DNA of 64,000 nt, from NCBI RefSeq assembly GCF_009832905.1, contig NZ_CP047135.1, forward strand, positions 3,264,001-3,328,000, written 5' to 3'. The position numbers and the translations under genes were made by a program. Below the pieces are notes generated by a model, which did not search any database, had not been told where the DNA came from, and saw only the letters and a list, made by a program, of their open reading frames with translations. The DNA comes from Stenotrophomonas sp. 364. GTDB taxonomy: Bacteria > Pseudomonadota > Gammaproteobacteria > Xanthomonadales > Xanthomonadaceae. Each line of letters opens with the position of its first letter. The first letter of the stretch is position 1. Positions 63,412-64,000 of this stretch are shown piece by piece.

Positions 63412-64000
63412 ATGAATCCACACGCCCCCAACGACGCGCTGGTGATCGCCGGCAAGACTTACGGTTCCCGGCTGTTGACCGGCACCGGCAAGTTCAAGGA
63501 CCTGGAAGAAACCCGCATCGCCACCGATGCCGCCGGTGCCCAGATCGTGACCGTGGCGATCCGCCGCACCAACATCGGGCAGAACCCGGGCGAGCCGAAC
63601 CTGCTCGACGTGCTGCCGCCGGACCGCTACACCATCCTGCCCAACACCGCCGGCTGCTACACCGCCGAAGACGCCGTGCGCACCTGTCGCCTGGCCCGCG
63701 AGCTGCTGGACGGCCACAACCTGACCAAGCTGGAAGTGCTGGGCGACCAGAAGACCCTGTACCCGGACGTGGTGCAGACCCTCAAGGCCGCCGAGCAGCT
63801 GGTCAAGGATGGCTTCGCGGTCATGGTCTACACCTCCGACGACCCGATCCTGGCCAAGCGCCTGGAGGAGATCGGCTGCGCCGCGGTGATGCCGCTGGCC
63901 GCGCCGATCGGCTCGGGCCTGGGCATCCAGAACAAGTACAACCTGCTGCAGATCATCGAAGACGCCAAGGTGCCGATCATCGTCGACGCCGGCGTCGGCA
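63412..64000 (+). CDS. thiG: Thiazole synthase ThiG (3' end beyond window)
   Basis: The frame is [21 protein letters not shown] and then [10 protein letters not shown], with [57 protein letters not shown] and [18 protein letters not shown], all conserved ThiG blocks. It forms the thiazole phosphate of thiamine from DXP, dehydroglycine and ThiS thiocarboxylate. 196 residues are visible before the edge. Confidence 0.95.
   Translation, partial: MNPHAPNDALVIAGKTYGSRLLTGTGKFKDLEETRIATDAAGAQIVTVAIRRTNIGQNPGEPNLLDVLPPDRYTILPNTAGCYTAEDAVRTCRLARELLDGHNLTKLEVLGDQKTLYPDVVQTLKAAEQLVKDGFAVMVYTSDDPILAKRLEEIGCAAVMPLAAPIGSGLGIQNKYNLLQIIEDAKVPIIVDAGVG

Overview
The window is a chromosomal segment of a high-GC gammaproteobacterium, most likely Stenotrophomonas or a close relative in the Xanthomonadaceae. 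Three things point there: the conserved order sucC-sucD / pilS-pilR / pilB / pilA / pilC-pilD-coaE / two-component pair; an EstA-like GDSL autotransporter beside thiS-thiG; and several GTAG-type palindromic repeats that resemble the SMAG elements of S. maltophilia. No database was consulted, so genus and family calls rest on recognition of sequence and gene order.

Left chromosomal arm (1-22096). It holds the 3' end of a secreted lipase, glutamine-dependent NAD synthetase, succinyl-CoA synthetase (sucCD), the type IV pilus cluster, coaE, a ColRS/RaxRH-like two-component pair, rimK and several exported proteins of unknown role. PilS-PilR should drive pilA through a sigma-54 promoter whose -24/-12 elements can be read at 12908-12923. 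Between pilB and pilA lie an extra beta-lactamase-fold lipoprotein and a multi-pass isoprenylcysteine-methyltransferase-like protein.

Genomic island (22097-60942, about 38.8 kb). A 23-bp direct repeat of the 3' end of tRNA-Gly(CCC) brackets the island, and a tyrosine integrase lies next to the intact tRNA. The left end has a MobQ-type relaxase and an oriT-like sequence of the RSF1010 type, so the island looks like an integrative mobilizable element. Its cargo falls into modules. (a) Defence-type genes at 24.5-32.9 kb: a patatin phospholipase, a TcmP/three-Cys-motif pair, a two-gene nuclease plus membrane protein unit, and a Shedu-like nuclease with a UDG-like partner. (b) A second integrase, a degenerate recombinase relative and a stop-interrupted zinc-ribbon gene. 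(c) A CGNR regulator and a divergent dehalogenase-like hydrolase, flanked by two truncated IS3-family copies. (d) An H-NS-like silencer. (e) A nuclease / NdpA-like / XRE module and a three-gene envelope operon with a clear palindromic operator. (f) An unusual export locus at 44.4-51.8 kb. (g) Paralogous zinc-ribbon genes and two c-di-GMP phosphodiesterase-type genes.

The most interesting locus is the export module. One arm encodes a double-glycine-leader protein, a signal-peptide-bearing protein with two DTG aspartyl-protease motifs, and an HlyD adaptor. The convergent arm encodes a two-domain nucleotidyltransferase, a Fic protein and a C39-peptidase ABC transporter, tightly packed. Leader cleavage and export are predicted from known families. 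The presence of two NMP-transfer-type enzymes and an aspartyl protease is not part of any standard bacteriocin operon known to me.

Right chromosomal arm (60943-64000): tRNA-Gly, the GDSL autotransporter esterase, thiS and the start of thiG.
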